Positions 9,853-22,148 of a stretch of DNA of 64,000 nucleotides are shown piece after piece. The stretch is taken from contig AP026543.1 in the NCBI GenBank assembly GCA_026075535.2, positions 62,001 to 126,000 on the forward strand. The letters are read 5' to 3'. Position 1 is the first letter of the stretch; every line of letters begins with the position of its first letter. A program made the translations under genes and the position numbers. Below the pieces are notes generated by a model. That model searched no databases. It saw nothing but the letters and a program-made list of their open reading frames with translations, and was not told the origin of the DNA. The stretch is from Tricholoma matsutake. Taxonomy: Eukaryota > Basidiomycota > Agaricomycetes > Agaricales > Tricholomataceae.

Positions 9853-11601
9853 ATGTACAATAAAGGGGCACTCACCAGCTGCAACACCATCCTCCAGATC
9901 CTTATCAAATACACTTGTTCCTTCTGGAACCTTATTAGAGAGATCATGATGATATTCAACAGAAACAGGAGGACAGTCCTCTGGATACTTGTTAAGATTT
10001 TCATATGATATGTCCAAATCACTATAGTCAATATGATTCAATTTAAGCCATTCAAGTGCTTTTGCTACCTGATTCCTCCTAACCAAAAGGGGTACACAAG
10101 ACAGATCAGCTTCAGTAGGTTTTGCTGGTCCTGTAAATAATATTGCAAGAATATCATCAAGTTCATCAACAGGAGGTGGCAGAATATTGTATACCTTTGG
10201 CATAGGAGTTTCAAATGCAATCACATGAGCAACCATTTCTCTAAGCCCACTAGAAGCTACTTTGATAAAGCAACAATTGTGATGTATATGAGCTACAAGC
10301 ATTCTTTCTATGAAATTGAGGTCAGATAGCACTTTTGGAACAGGACCAAGCCAAAGGTTGTTGGCTAGTGCTAGCTGTGGTACCTTGCCTTTTCTGATAC
10401 TTTGACAGCAGGTATTACAGATCTTGTCACATTGGTAGTCAAGCACAGGTCCCTTAAACTCAGAAATTTTGTGAGAAGCTGATTTATGTTCCACCCTAGT
10501 CACACCAGCAGCACTTAAAATGTTGAGCATAGTTTTAACGGACTTGAGATGACTTAGCTGTGTGATTGGGACCAATTCTCCACATACAGCACAACCAGCC
10601 TCCTCAATTGATGAAGGTTTGGAACTTTTACACCAATCTGTAATAATGGTTTCACTCAAATCCTCTGTCAGTGCAACAGGAGGAAACACACATGGAGGTG
10701 GGCTAATTTCTGATGCCTTTGAGCTTACTACTTTAGGCTTATCAACTTTAAGTTCAAGTTTATCTACTTTAGATTTATCAACTTTAGGCCTACAGTGATA
10801 TGGACGAACCTGAGCCCTGACATTTTCAGCATCAGTGAGTTCCTTCTTCTGCTCCTTGGTAAGATTTACATATCGCTTTGCTGATGTGATTTTTTTCCTA
10901 CAATCAGAAGAAAGTACTGGTTCAAAGACAGAAGTATACAGATTGCAGTTGATGCAGTTGTGTCCCTCAAAAGCTTTTACGAGTTGATCCTTGGGTAGAT
11001 GCCAACAAGAGCCAAGGGTAATGTTATGGATACATGCTATTTTTTCAATTGCCTGTTTAGAGACAAGTACAATATCACCAAGTGCTAAATCAACATAAGC
11101 AAAGCCTTGCTCGACAGGGTAATTTAAGCAGCCTATCTCATCTACATGGTCTACATATTTAAAAACATGATCAGCAGAGATATGGCTATTATCTTTCTTG
11201 ATAAATGGTGCAATAGAAAGATATGGAAACAGATGAGATCTACCTCCACCCATGGGCAACATGCTGCAGCTCAAATGATTTGCAGGCACTGGCATCACAG
11301 AAGAGGATATTTTTTGCTGCCAAGGCCTATGAGAGCTGATACACGAAGATGTATGCAGATCAGCGAGCATGGCAATATATATGTTAACAAGGTTGCTGGC
11401 CACCATAAGTAAAGTCACACCATACACAATAGAGCCTCTCACTAGAGCCCGAGATGGGGCATGTGCAGATGCAGCTGACCACACATTGTTCAGGGAACCT
11501 GACATAACTGTGTAATCATGGCATCTGCATTGGTTTTGAAAAAGACTAAGAAACACATGATGACAAGTCACAGTGATATGACATTGAGGAAGAGCATGCA
11601 C
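9853..11601 (-). pseudogene. Helitron Rep/Hel transposase, N-terminal part with DUF6570-like region
   Basis: Open minus-strand frame of about 580 codons in line with the Helitron fragments to its left. It contains cysteine pairs (CAVCG, CDKICNTCC) and a region like the DUF6570 domain known from Helitron-type helicases (LWLGPVPKVLSDLNFIERML). A short acidic/basic repeat of KVDK units lies near 10735-10790. The role of this region is unknown; it precedes the HUH nuclease. The frame opens at a GTG with no convincing ATG, so the true start is not known. With 7955-9454 and 1-2195 it makes one gene of more than 5.4 kb before insertions. Confidence 0.85.
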
Positions 11602-12600
11602 ACAAACAAACAGATGACTTGGAACAATTGAAAGCAGATATGCAGGAGAGGAGTATCATTAATTTACACACAGCCAAATGAGATATAGAAACAAAAAGAT
11701 TGAAACATGGGTACAGCACAAAGCTGGCAAAGTATGATATGTCACTCTTAAACCTCAAAAGAAATCGACCCAGGTATTCAACAAGAAAGAGACAGCGAGC
11801 TGAAGACATGACACCAAACACACTTTGCAACCAAGGACAGACAGCAACTGAGGCAGAACCTTCTACATGACAAGGGCAACAGCAAGCACCGATGGGGCAA
11901 GACGCAATACAACATTCACATCGTTGCACATGCAACTGATGATACACAACAGTCAAGGCAGAACTTTATACCTGACAAGGGCAGCAGATAGCACCAGCAG
12001 GGCAAGACAAAACACCCAGTGATACCAAAGGAACTGAACATACTGGCTGAAGTTGCACAGCACGAACCTGGGGTAGAAAAAAACATCAATCATTGTTTTA
12101 CAGGAGACAGCAAGCAGAGTGACCTTGCATGTATCCAAGAGAGTGCCATGTATGCGAGATAGAACACCAGGAAGTGGCTCTAGCAGAACCACAAGACACT
12201 CTTGCATAGAGAGAGCAAGGTGTGGTCTGCAAAGCTGGTGCTGAACCAAAGTATAGTTTGTCAACACGTTACAAGCAGAAGCTTGGATTACCTTCTGCAC
12301 ATAGTTTAGGGACAGAGAACAATCAACATAGAGAAAGTAGAGAGCAGCCAATGCAAAAACATGAAGCAATTGCATCTCAAAGTAAGCAGCAAAGAACAGA
12401 TGTTGTGGTCAATGAGCAGGGAAAAAAATCATGTGTCAACAAACATCAACCACAATCACATGATCATTCTCATTGGTGACGATGCACATTGAATCTCTGC
12501 ACTAACGACTTGCATTCATATTCAAACTGTTCAGGCAATCACAGAAGTCACATAATAATATACTTGCACAACCGCTAATCAACTATTAGTACATATACCA
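11602..12600. other. No recognisable gene
   Basis: Purine-rich on the plus strand. Two related stretches occur near 11868-11905 and 11973-12010 (acaagggcarcag...ggggcaagac). I see no conserved protein on either strand. It may be the 5' flank of the Helitron. Confidence 0.4.
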
Positions 12601-12690
12601 TATACACAAGAGCATCAACAAGAAATACAGTATACACAAGAGTGTCAACAAGAAATACAGTATACACAAGAGCATCGACAAGAAATACAG
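12601..12690. repeat. Tandem repeat, 3 x 30 bp
   Basis: Three consecutive units beginning tatacacaagagcatcaaca, differing at a few bases. No unique spacers, so not a CRISPR array. Confidence 0.9.
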
Positions 12691-12707
12691 TAATGATACA
12701 ACGATGG

Positions 12708-15700
12708 TCAGATGGAAGTATTAGGCAGAGACAATAACATGATGAAATGGACATTCATCAACAGACTCATAGGACCATGCTCGCCATATGGATCACCACC
12801 AAAGGAGTTGAGGGTATAGCCAACAGTTACCAATGAATCCAATGGCAGATCTTGGGAGCCACATTTGTACAGTGGCCATTCCGCGAGTCTGGCAAAGTCC
12901 TTATCAAAGAATGTAAACTCTTTCCCCCCATTTCCAGCAGTTCTGTTGTAAATTGGGAGTATAGAACAGAAAAGGCAATCAGTAGTTTGAAAAAAAAACA
13001 AAAGTAAAAAAAATAAATACCTTGCTGATCATAAGTCCATGTTGTGACATAGTTATCTGGTCGACATGCTGGACCAGGACTCTGCATGACAGAGACAACT
13101 TGAGAACCACCCTTATGAGGAGAGGAGGAGGCAGAGACAGAGCCACTGCGCCCTAAATGCTATATTGTAAATCATTGTACAGAAAGACAGGACAGACAAA
13201 CCTGAAGTAGAGCCATATGGAGTGACCTTGGGTCGTGTCATAAAAGAGACACCATCAATGGAAACTGCACATGACATTGAGTAAAAGTCAAGCGCCTTCC
13301 CCCAAACAGTTGTATCATGCCTGAACTCCTGCTGAAAGGGGGCTAATGTAACCTTATGAACCATCTTGATGTTATTGGTGGAGCCTGTAAAGCCTTCAGA
13401 AATAATCACGCATTTGGTAAGGATACCTGTCATGTCAGTTTTAGTCAGCCTTGTTTGGCAATGAAAAGGTTGGGAGATGCTTGGGCAGGATTGATAAAAA
13501 AGCCTGACTTCGTGAAGAGCAGTGCTCTTACAAGAGTGCTGCATATGAACCTGAGCATTTACAGGATGGACGAATCATGAAACAAAACACACTGAATGAC
13601 ACCATTGCCAAAGAGACTCTGGATGTCACTGAGTGTAACAACACCCATTCCAGATGTGGTGACATACAAGAACTGTCAAACAGCACGATACACACTAGAG
13701 TAAAGCAAAGATCAGACCAGACTAGTAAAACCTTATGAAAAAAGTATACCCAAGATCAGGAAGCCCCTCATAAAGGGGCATCAGCTCAGGATCCTGAATG
13801 CTTTGCAGCATGACATCCCTCAACAAATCCTCATCTTGATGCTCATGATGGCTAGCAGATATGTGGATGCAATAAGCAAACAATTACGAACCAGACAATC
13901 AATGCACTGAATTTCTTGAAGCTCTACAGCATCTTCTGCCGAGTCGGTAACAGCATCATCATTGGTATTGACAAAGGGGGACTTCAACACCTCTTGAGTA
14001 TCAATTGCAGGACTAAAATGATAACAGTAGATTGTTAAGCAGGATTTCAAACTAAGAGAGAAAAAACATATGGCAGAGTGGCTGGCCACTCGTTTTCAGA
14101 CAGTTCAGGACTCAATCTGACAGCCCTTTCTGAGACATGGGCAGGACTAAAAAAAAGGACAGAACGTGAGCAAACTAATCAACAGCCTGAAGTATGCTAC
14201 AGATGCATGAGGCAAGCCCATGCTCCTTCCCTTTTCGAACAGTCACAGCATCAGCTCTAGACAAAAATAAGAAAATGGAAGAATGTCAATAACATGGCAA
14301 GAGATGCACGACTGGACAGCCTCCACATACAAGGCCTTCTCTGTCTTGACTTTGATTCGACTGCAACAACAAAAATAAATATATGCACAACAGTTAGAGT
14401 GGAAGACGCACTCAGGATGGATGGCACGTTGGGTGGCAGCCTCTTTCAGAGGTCTGTAAAGCAACTGCTGAGAGAGGTAGTAATTTGTTGAACAACAAAA
14501 CTCATGGTCTTTCCTTATCCTTACAATCTGCTGTGGTGACATCATCTGAAGTGCTGCAAACATACAAAATAAATTGGAGAGGGACCAGTGACTGACAGGC
14601 TGATAATGCACACAGCCATCCCAAACACAGGAAGTTGATTAGCACTTGATAATGCCTGCAGCGCTGCCAGGACCCTACTTATATTTCAGACAATAAGATA
14701 ATAATTTTAGAACACAACACAAGATGGCACATATGATGTGGACACTGGAGGAAGCTGATCATAGGCAGAGGAACCTGGTGTCGGGGAGCTTGAACCTCAA
14801 GACCATCGACTACTTGACATTTATACCATATCAAAAAATAAAATAAAGGTACAGGTACTGACATGCATTTTTTCTTTGACGGGCTTGGCATATCAACAAC
14901 CTCTCAATGATACCACAATCAGATCATGGCACAATACACAATCAACAATTATCTTACAATTCCGAGTCATCTGAGACAACAACAGGTTTCTGTCTGATAC
15001 AACACAATAAATTGACATCAAAAATAATAAAATGGTGCAGGCACAGGTACTCACACCAATTTTTTCTTCAATGGGCTTGGGGTATCGACAACCTCCCTAA
15101 GACAGTACAATCAAACCATGAGCTGAGACACATACAACAATATCCTTACACCTCAGAGTCATCTGAGACAATGACAGTTTTTTCATCTGACAACATGACA
15201 AATCAAGATTCCCAGCAAGACATGAATATGTAGGAGACTAACTTTGTTCTGCTATGGGCAGTGACAACAACAGCAGTAGGTTTGCTGTAACAAGAGACCA
15301 TATACAGACCAGATCCAGGATAGATATATAAGTAAGCACCTCGATCTGGAGCTAGTCCTACAAAAAGCATGATGAATAGACCAGGCAACAAACAAACTGT
15401 ATTGTACCACATACTGTGCATCACGCATTGCAGCATTCACCATACTACAAAGGAAAAAAAAAAATTATCACAGCCATTTAAAAAATAATCCATAAAGCAC
15501 AAACCAGGCAAGGTCAGACATATTTTTGAGAGAGGATGATGGACAGACATGAAGGTGAGACAGGATCAAGAGAGTGTAGGACCAAGAGGATCAGCAAAGG
15601 TTTTAAGAGACTGATAGGAGATGACAAGGGCTCACATGGTCAGATGAGTTCAGCACAATAGGAAATGAACATGCTCCATGCCTTCCAATGGCAGATCCGA

Positions 15701-15790
15701 TACCAAGGAGATGAGGGCCCAGGGCTTTGATAAAGCTGCGGTCAAACAAAGGAATACTTGGAGTTGTTGGGAACACACAGAACACCAAAT
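12708..15790 (-). pseudogene. Multi-exon gene of an unnamed, probably agaricomycete-specific family
   Basis: Several minus-strand blocks read like conserved protein and appear separated by short introns: one near 15790-15640 (LFDRSFIKALGPHLLGIG), one near 15340-15240 (GLAPDRGAYLYIYPGSG), one near 13840-13750 ending in a GTATAC donor, one near 13440-13200 (VTLAPFQQEFRHDTTVWGKA, MTRPKVTPYG) and one near 12940-12720 (KEFTFFDKDFARLAEWPLYK, LVTVGYTLNS). I recognise the style as a large basidiomycete multigene family but know no function and see no named domain. My exon joins do not all keep frame, so it may be a decayed copy. Its neighbour on the plus strand is another such family member. Confidence 0.45.
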
Positions 15791-16473
15791 GCCAGCGAAG
15801 ATTCCAAAATCTCTGAGACTAGTCAAAGGGTGACAATTTGTTTAGGCAAAAAGAAGTCGGGACTCTGGTGGGCTGTAAACAGTGCAGATGCTTTGCAGAA
15901 GGTTTTCTCGAAAGTAAAACTGAGGTGAAGAAGACATCAGCATGCTAGAAAAGGCACCTTTGAGCAAGGAGCAGACCAAGCAGAAACATCCTGCCAGTGC
16001 AGCAAAGCACAATAAAGTTAGTTGATACACCAATCAAGGCAAAATAATCTGATCAAATCAAAAGCATCGTCAAAATAGATATTGTGCAGCAAAGAGCGAT
16101 TGAAAGCTAGCAGGCTAATGCAAACACATTAAGGGACATGGAAAATATGCACCAAATAGTACAGGATATATAGTAGTGCCTATTAATAAGTATCAGCAGC
16201 TTTGAATGCCCAATCAGATCGAGAAACACACCTCTACTTCATATACCATCCAGAAGAAACAAGATGGATCAATTCTATGACATGGCAGGGGCTGGTAAGT
16301 CTCAGCGCATGACAATGAGGAATGTAACACCTAAAGCTTACATGTGCTTCAGCTGAAGTCTTGGAGAAAAGTGCCTCTGAGAACAGGGAAGTTGTAGATC
16401 GGCATCTGGCAAAAACAGCAAAAGTAAGTGTACATTCGACATTGGTATACACTGGCAAAAGTGACACAAGACC

Positions 16474-17362
16474 ATGACAGGTCAGGATCCCAAGTGGCAT
16501 ACAAAGTATAGAGTCAAAGTGTTTGAGGGACCACAGACGTTGAGGCTGGTACAAATCGGAAAGGCAGACAATGTAGCCGAAGAAGCCGTGTTCACCATCC
16601 AGGGTATACTATCTGAGAAGGACCTGCCCCTGGTGACCAAAAAGGTAAGGCGAAAGCTAAGAACATGCATTGCAGACAGTTAACAAACTTAAGGTAAAAA
16701 ACCCATCTCAAGCACGCTACCTTTGACAAGGTGTGACATTGGTTGGCCATGGGACACCCACATTTGAAGATGCACTGGATGCCGCACAAGAGATTTATGG
16801 TTTCTTTGACCGCAATGTGCAGGAAGGATCGCTTGAAAGTTGGGCGCTGGCCTCAACCTCGAAAGAGCAATGCAAGGGCATCAAAGCATCAAACCGATAC
16901 CTTACTTCTAAACAGGACACACCTGAAATGGTATCTTTACCAATTCCGCTATCCATAGATATCTTTACCAATTCCACTATCCATAGATATCTTTACCAAT
17001 TCTACTATCCATAGATATCTTTACCAATTCCGCTATCCATAGACCCTCACAGAATATTGGAAAGCTTGGCCAAGCCAAACTTTGTGTATGGTGAAGATAA
17101 CGAGCTTCTGTACTACCGAGTACATGGGGATAAGATAGGCAAACAAAGGTGATGACAGCACTTACAAACAGAGGCATCCCAGTCCCAACACACTGACTCG
17201 AATTAATCAAAGGGTTGAAACAGCAAGCCCGCATGTTTTTTGAATTGGAGACATTGTTGAGATACAAGTGTTGTTCATCACTGTACCATTGAAAGAAGGT
17301 AAAAACAAGATGATGGTGGTGTTGCAGTCTATTGTGCTATTGAACACAACTTTTAGCCAGGT
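16474..17362 (+). pseudogene. Fragment of an unnamed basidiomycete gene family, broken by repeat expansion
   Basis: Plus-strand blocks: 16474-16644 (YRVKVFEGPQTLRLVQIG), a likely intron, 16740-16940 (PTFEDALDAAQEIYGFFDRN), then after the 28-bp repeats IDPHRILESLAKPNFVYGED and, near 17230-17360, GDIVEIQVLFITVPLKEG followed by a GTAAGA donor. The DPHGILE / GDIVEAQ pattern is one I recall from a repeated agaricomycete family of unknown function; no enzyme motif is evident. The frame would run through a single 28-bp unit but hits a stop in the four-unit array, and a TGA precedes the GDIVE block. I therefore treat it as a pseudogene. Confidence 0.5.
16933..17044. repeat. Tandem repeat, 4 x 28 bp inside a former exon
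   Basis: Units start atctttaccaattcc and differ at one or two bases. One unit alone keeps the surrounding coding frame continuous; four units place a TAG in frame. Confidence 0.9.
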
Positions 17363-17697
17363 AAGAGAAGGTGCTTACAAACATGTAAACCAAACTGAGA
17401 TATGACAGGATGCTACGAAGAAAAGGATGTGTGAGCCTGAACAAACCCAACCCAAGACATTGAAGTGACGAGTTGGGTATGGAGAATACATGGAAGCCAG
17501 CAAGGGAGACACTGGGATGCAGGTCGACAAACGCAACAAGTGATCTGATTACTGTTTGTGCTGTTATTACATAAGACATGAAATGTATAGGACAAATTTC
17601 AAATTGTGCCAATATTGGGTGACTTTGCTATAGCAAGGCAATGGTGACTACTTATACTAGTATTTAGCAATGATTACATGAACCACACAAAGTCGGT
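17363..17697. other. No recognisable gene
   Basis: Unique AT-rich sequence between two gene remnants. No conserved frame seen on either strand. Confidence 0.4.
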
Positions 17698-18620
17698 CTA
17701 TGAGCAAGGCCTCCTTACATCTACTGTTGTATTACGGTGTGTGCAAATACTTTGAATTGACTTTTCCAGGACCCTTTGGAGTGTCCGTACTGCACATGAA
17801 TCAGGGAAAACAGCCAGAAGGAAAGACAAGAAACAAATAACACACCAAGAAGTAGATGCCACGTGCTTCAATTTTTTTGGGGTGACTTCATAGGCAGGGT
17901 CTTGCACAAGAAACCTGATGGCCAGATTAACCACATCAACAAGTGTAGCCTTATACACAACACACCTTGATGATGAACCTCGCTCTTTTTTTGAAACATT
18001 AGCCATATGAATTGGGGAATGCTCAAACTTGCTATCAATCACTCCCCAGTCAATACAGCAACACAACGAATAAAAGGACAAGATGTACCTTGAAAGCTTG
18101 GGTATATCCAGATCCAAACTCGACTCACGCAAGGCCCAGGTAAGGATCAAGGACAGACTCCTGGTTCGGCCAGGGGTTTGTGCGAGAATGCTAAGATGTG
18201 CATTTTAGAAAATATGGTGAAGAAGCAGAGATCAGGTTAGAACCTACATTGCAACATCAGGTAGATCAATGTCTGAGCTCAATTCATGTAAGGTCCCATG
18301 GTGAGCAGGGGAATCGGAGTACAGGGTTCTGAGTTGCATTCGTGATGAGTCTGAGAAATACAGAAACCAAGACAACATACATATCCCGTGAACTTGGATA
18401 AGACACATCTACAGACGACGAGGCACGACAAGCTCTGTGTGTACAAAAATGAACTTGCAGAACAAAGTTCAATAGGGTAAAATGTGTGCACAGCTTTGGA
18501 TACCAGTCATTCACAATAACGGACAAAGATATGGCAGACTTTTGTACAGGTTGGTAATGTTTACTGATAATTGAAGGAGGCATCAGCGAGGAGACAGATG
18601 ACAACTTGGAAAAGCCACCT
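17698..18620 (-). pseudogene. Multi-exon gene remnant of unknown function
   Basis: Minus-strand protein-like blocks with plausible introns: near 18604-18490 (PPSIISKHYQPVQKSAISLS), 18440-18395 followed by a GTATGT donor, 18300-18240, then 18140-18090 and 18045-17865 (IDWGVIDSKFEHSPIHMANV, TPKKLKHVASTSW) followed by a GTGTGT donor and a block near 17770-17700. No known domain recognised. The string of short exons suits a basidiomycete gene. I could not find a start or an unbroken join, so its integrity is unknown. Confidence 0.4.
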
Positions 18621-18987
18621 GCTATTGTCAGGAAACTCAGAGCTGGACATCTTGTGCTTAAGAGTTCTGCAACAAAAGCACAGAATAATAAAAAATCAGA
18701 AATCAGATAAGACCAAAACAGCAGTACTTGGGAGCCATTAGCCTGTCAGATATCGCCAATGGGTGGTGTTTGGCAGTGAGAAGAGTGAATGGGAAAATGC
18801 ACAAGACTGTAAAATAAAGCCATAGTCATAGTTGGAGTAAAGAAGATGTTTTCAATGCCACAGATGTAACAGATGCTGGCATGTAAAAGAAGCAGTGGCT
18901 GTCACCCCCAAATTTGAACAAACATGACTTTAAAGAACTTGAACGTGCAATACACAGTAGTTCAAGGCCACAGGCATCCAACACCCA

Positions 18988-20546
18988 ATGTTGCTCCCAA
19001 CAGAGCTAGTCCTAAAGATTATCCACAATGCTCTTGATGACAGGCCCGAGCCGGAGGGAGAAGACCAAGCAGTCCATAAGGACTGGCTGTCTATTTGACA
19101 CACCCACTTTGGCATGATCTCCTGCAGACAATGAACAATGTCAACCCCTATCAACAGTTCAGCATCGACTTTGAAAGATCAGTGCAGAACAGTCACCCTA
19201 CACATTTCAGGACAGACTCTGCTGTGTTTAGGACATGGGCAAAACACATAAACTATTTGCTTACTGCAACACCATTTCCCATAAATCTGTTGATGAAATT
19301 CACATGATGTTTGGCGATATCTATGGAAAACATACAATCTGTGTTCAGCGGTCTAAAACAGGCACACCTGGGTGAATCCCTCGTATCTTTGAACATCAAA
19401 CTCGCATCCAATTTCACTCACACAATCAACCTACCCATATTTCCATCTTTGACTCAGTTACACCTGGGACTAGACGATTTCAAAAGTTCATTGCACCCCG
19501 TTTTTACCCATTGCAAGCACCCAAATAGCAATGGGGACACAACATTCATTGTACGCACTCCCAAGCTGCAAACATTATCCATGTATCCCAGCGACACAAC
19601 AACCATATGGGTCAAAGACCCTGAACAACTGAAGAACTTGATGATAAATTTCCTGTCAGTAGGATGTCTCAGGGGATGCTGGATGGATGGAAGCCCTCAC
19701 AGTACAAAATGGTGTCTCCAAGGCACACTCCTATGCCCAAAGTCATTGTTTGATGATTTCAACAATGTAGCAGAGGGATTGATGCACCTTGACCTGTTCA
19801 TCAAAATATCCTGGCTTGGCAATGTTGACCGCCTCCATTTCACAAATGTGACCACATTGACACTGCGCATAACCATTCCATACAACATACCACAAGCTTC
19901 AACTGTGATAAGGCATGATGCACCAAAGTTAGAGTGTGGCACGCTGTTCATCTGTGATACATGGATCATCAACTTCACAGGAAGCTCTTTTACAGCAAAC
20001 GTGAAACAGCTCACAGTATGCACGCCTTGCTACAAAATGAAAATGATGACGGTAGACTCAAGAAGGTGGACACAAAACAACTTCATCGTTAAATTCCCAC
20101 TGCTTGAACAGGTCACACTTGGCATGCATGGAATACACAACGCCATCATGCCTCCTGACAACGTACAGTGGAGCAAAGTCAAAAGGCTCGCACTGGCCAT
20201 GGATATCAGGATTGCAGACCTAGTCGCTCACATCAGCATGCTGGAACTGGAAAAGATAATGCTTGTATACCCAGAGTGGCAAATGAAAGAGACTTCATGG
20301 GGTGACAGTGAGGATGAGCGAACAGCAACCAGCGATGAAGAGTCAGAACAGAGCACTGGCATGTCATGGGCTATGGCACCAGGCATGAATTTCATTACAT
20401 GAGAGATGATAATTGGACATTACAAGCTTGAATGCAGAAAGCTGAGCACATATTTCCCACACATCCAGATAACAAACTGTCACACCTTCGACTGGCCTGA
20501 CAGAGATTACTTTGACATCCTCAAAAGGGTGCACATACACAGATGA
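18988..20546 (+). pseudogene. F-box / LRR-like protein, broken paralogue of 22149-23840
   Basis: Begins at the ATG at 18988 with an F-box-like helix (LLPTELVLKIIHNALDD), then LRR-like hydrophobic segments (LPIFPSLTQLHLGL, FPLLEQVTLGMHG) and an acidic C-terminus. It aligns in order with the intact 563-residue gene downstream: DWLSI versus WWLNI after the F-box, and RDYFDIL versus RHYFDSI at the end. Damage: a frame change with TGA near 19086-19095, and in-frame TGA at 19305-19307 and 20400-20402. F-box proteins are substrate adaptors of SCF ubiquitin ligases; this copy cannot make one. The in-frame TGA codons need only one C-to-T change from CGA. Confidence 0.75.
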
Positions 20547-20759
20547 CTGAGCTAGATCCTTCTTGGAATACCAACTGCAACATCAGAAATGAGCTCACCC
20601 AGCTCAACCCCTCCCCTGAAATGTCAAGTGACCTTCCAAAAATGGAAATGCTGACAAACTTGGTTGAATTTTGATGCCTGACCAAACAGAACATCTTCAA
20701 CACACTGCGTGATCACGCCGGAAAATGACAACTGAGAGCAGCAGCCTGAGATGAGCCAT

Positions 20760-21560
20760 TGCACCCAAAATGGGCCCAAGTGATTTGTTTGCACCCTAGG
20801 TATGTTTCATGATGTTTCTTTCAACCAACTAACTGTTTTCATTAGTTTTAGGTTATACACATGTTACAGTGACAGCCCCATGCCCAACCACAACAATGGA
20901 TAACTAGCCTATGACAACAACAACAAGGCCCAGGTCCCCACAACAGCGATGGACAACTCAGCGCCCGCACCCCAGCACTGTGAGCCACAGCTTGCAAGTT
21001 TGTGGGTGCTCAATGACAAACCAGGGGGCTAGGAGGAGGGGGACAATAATGGGAAGGGATTATGACGACAGGACCAGGCGACAACATGGACAGGGAGGAC
21101 TCGAGGACAGGGACCCTGACAAAACAGGGACAGCAACACATGGACAACAAGGACAAGGACGAGGGAATGACAGTGCCAACCCAGCACCTGCTCCTGCCAC
21201 TGCAAGCAACTGCTCACATGGGGGATTGCGGGTGCTCACAGCAATGAGGGATGACAATAAACACCACCACACTATGGATGTGGGGACGTGAACACCACGC
21301 ACAACAGCAAACAAGGGGCAGCAGGGGAAGGGCCAGTGGGGAGCCACAAGGAGGAGAGGGGACACCTCACCCATTGCTGCATGGGGGGGTAGGATTTTTT
21401 TCTTGTTGTTTTCAATTACTAACATCCTTTTGGGGTTTTTTGATCTGAGTGATCCCAAGGAGGAAGCCCCAACACCACCGCTACAAGCCCTGCTCATAAG
21501 GTGGATTGAGGGGCTTATTTTTTTATGAGTTATGCCCTCATAATATATTTCTATTTCTTT
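20760..21560 (+). repeat. Hairpin/intron repeat family, single degenerate unit
   Basis: Starts with a degenerate GGGCCCAAG palindrome near 20772. A perfect intron look-alike follows: donor GTATGT at 20800, ctaac branch-like site, TTTTAG at 20846-20851 (52 bp). Then comes purine-rich 'acaacaatgg' low-complexity sequence with GAGCA/TGCTC-type inverted repeats. The same order of parts is seen at 28560-30050 and, inverted, at 38640-40300. Long frames here arise from biased composition. Confidence 0.6.
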
Positions 21561-21841
21561 CATATTGAGAGTGCCCCTTGAGGGGGAGTAAGATACTGGT
21601 AGTTAAATAATAGATATTCAATGTCAGTGACTCAGTGCCTTCAAGAATCGACATGCACTTGTTTTCACTTCATGTAATTATGTGTAAGTCACCTGACTTT
21701 TCAGGGGAGGGGTTGAGCAAGGGGAGCTTCAGAAACACCTGGCATTTTCTTATACCCACAGTTATGAATATTTCGCATACTAGTACTTATTGATCCTTTT
21801 CTGTTTGACTGATACATATTTCCAAGAACATACCCTACTTA

Positions 21842-21968
21842 CACAAGGCCAGCCTCATAATTTCTCCTTTCTGAAATATAGTTAGAAATTCTTTGTGAAA
21901 TATAATATTTCACAAAGAATTTCTAACTATATTTCAGAAAGGAGGAATTATGAGCACAAGGCCAGCCT
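21842..21968. repeat. Foldback: 49-bp inverted arms flanked by a 14-bp direct repeat
   Basis: Arms about 21854-21902 and 21905-21954 differ at one base and leave almost no loop. The 14-bp sequence cacaaggccagcct stands directly on both sides (21842-21855 and 21955-21968). It lies about 180 bp upstream of the start of the intact F-box gene. The near identity of the arms implies recent origin. Whether it is a MITE or a local rearrangement cannot be told. Confidence 0.85.
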
Positions 21969-22148
21969 TGTGTTATGTATAGCCAAAGTACATGAACACG
22001 GACTGAAAGCTACTGCCAACAGAGCCAAGGCTACGATTATGCAACAGCAGTAGTGTGACAGGTACACGGCGGTGTTAACACAACCAACTGCTGCCGTCTG
22101 CGGCTAACTTCGAAGAGCTTGCGGATGATTCGACGAAGATGATAACCG

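Noticed and set aside
12601..17044. 28-30 bp repeats as a possible CRISPR array
   Set aside because: The units are directly adjacent without spacers and the genome is eukaryotic.
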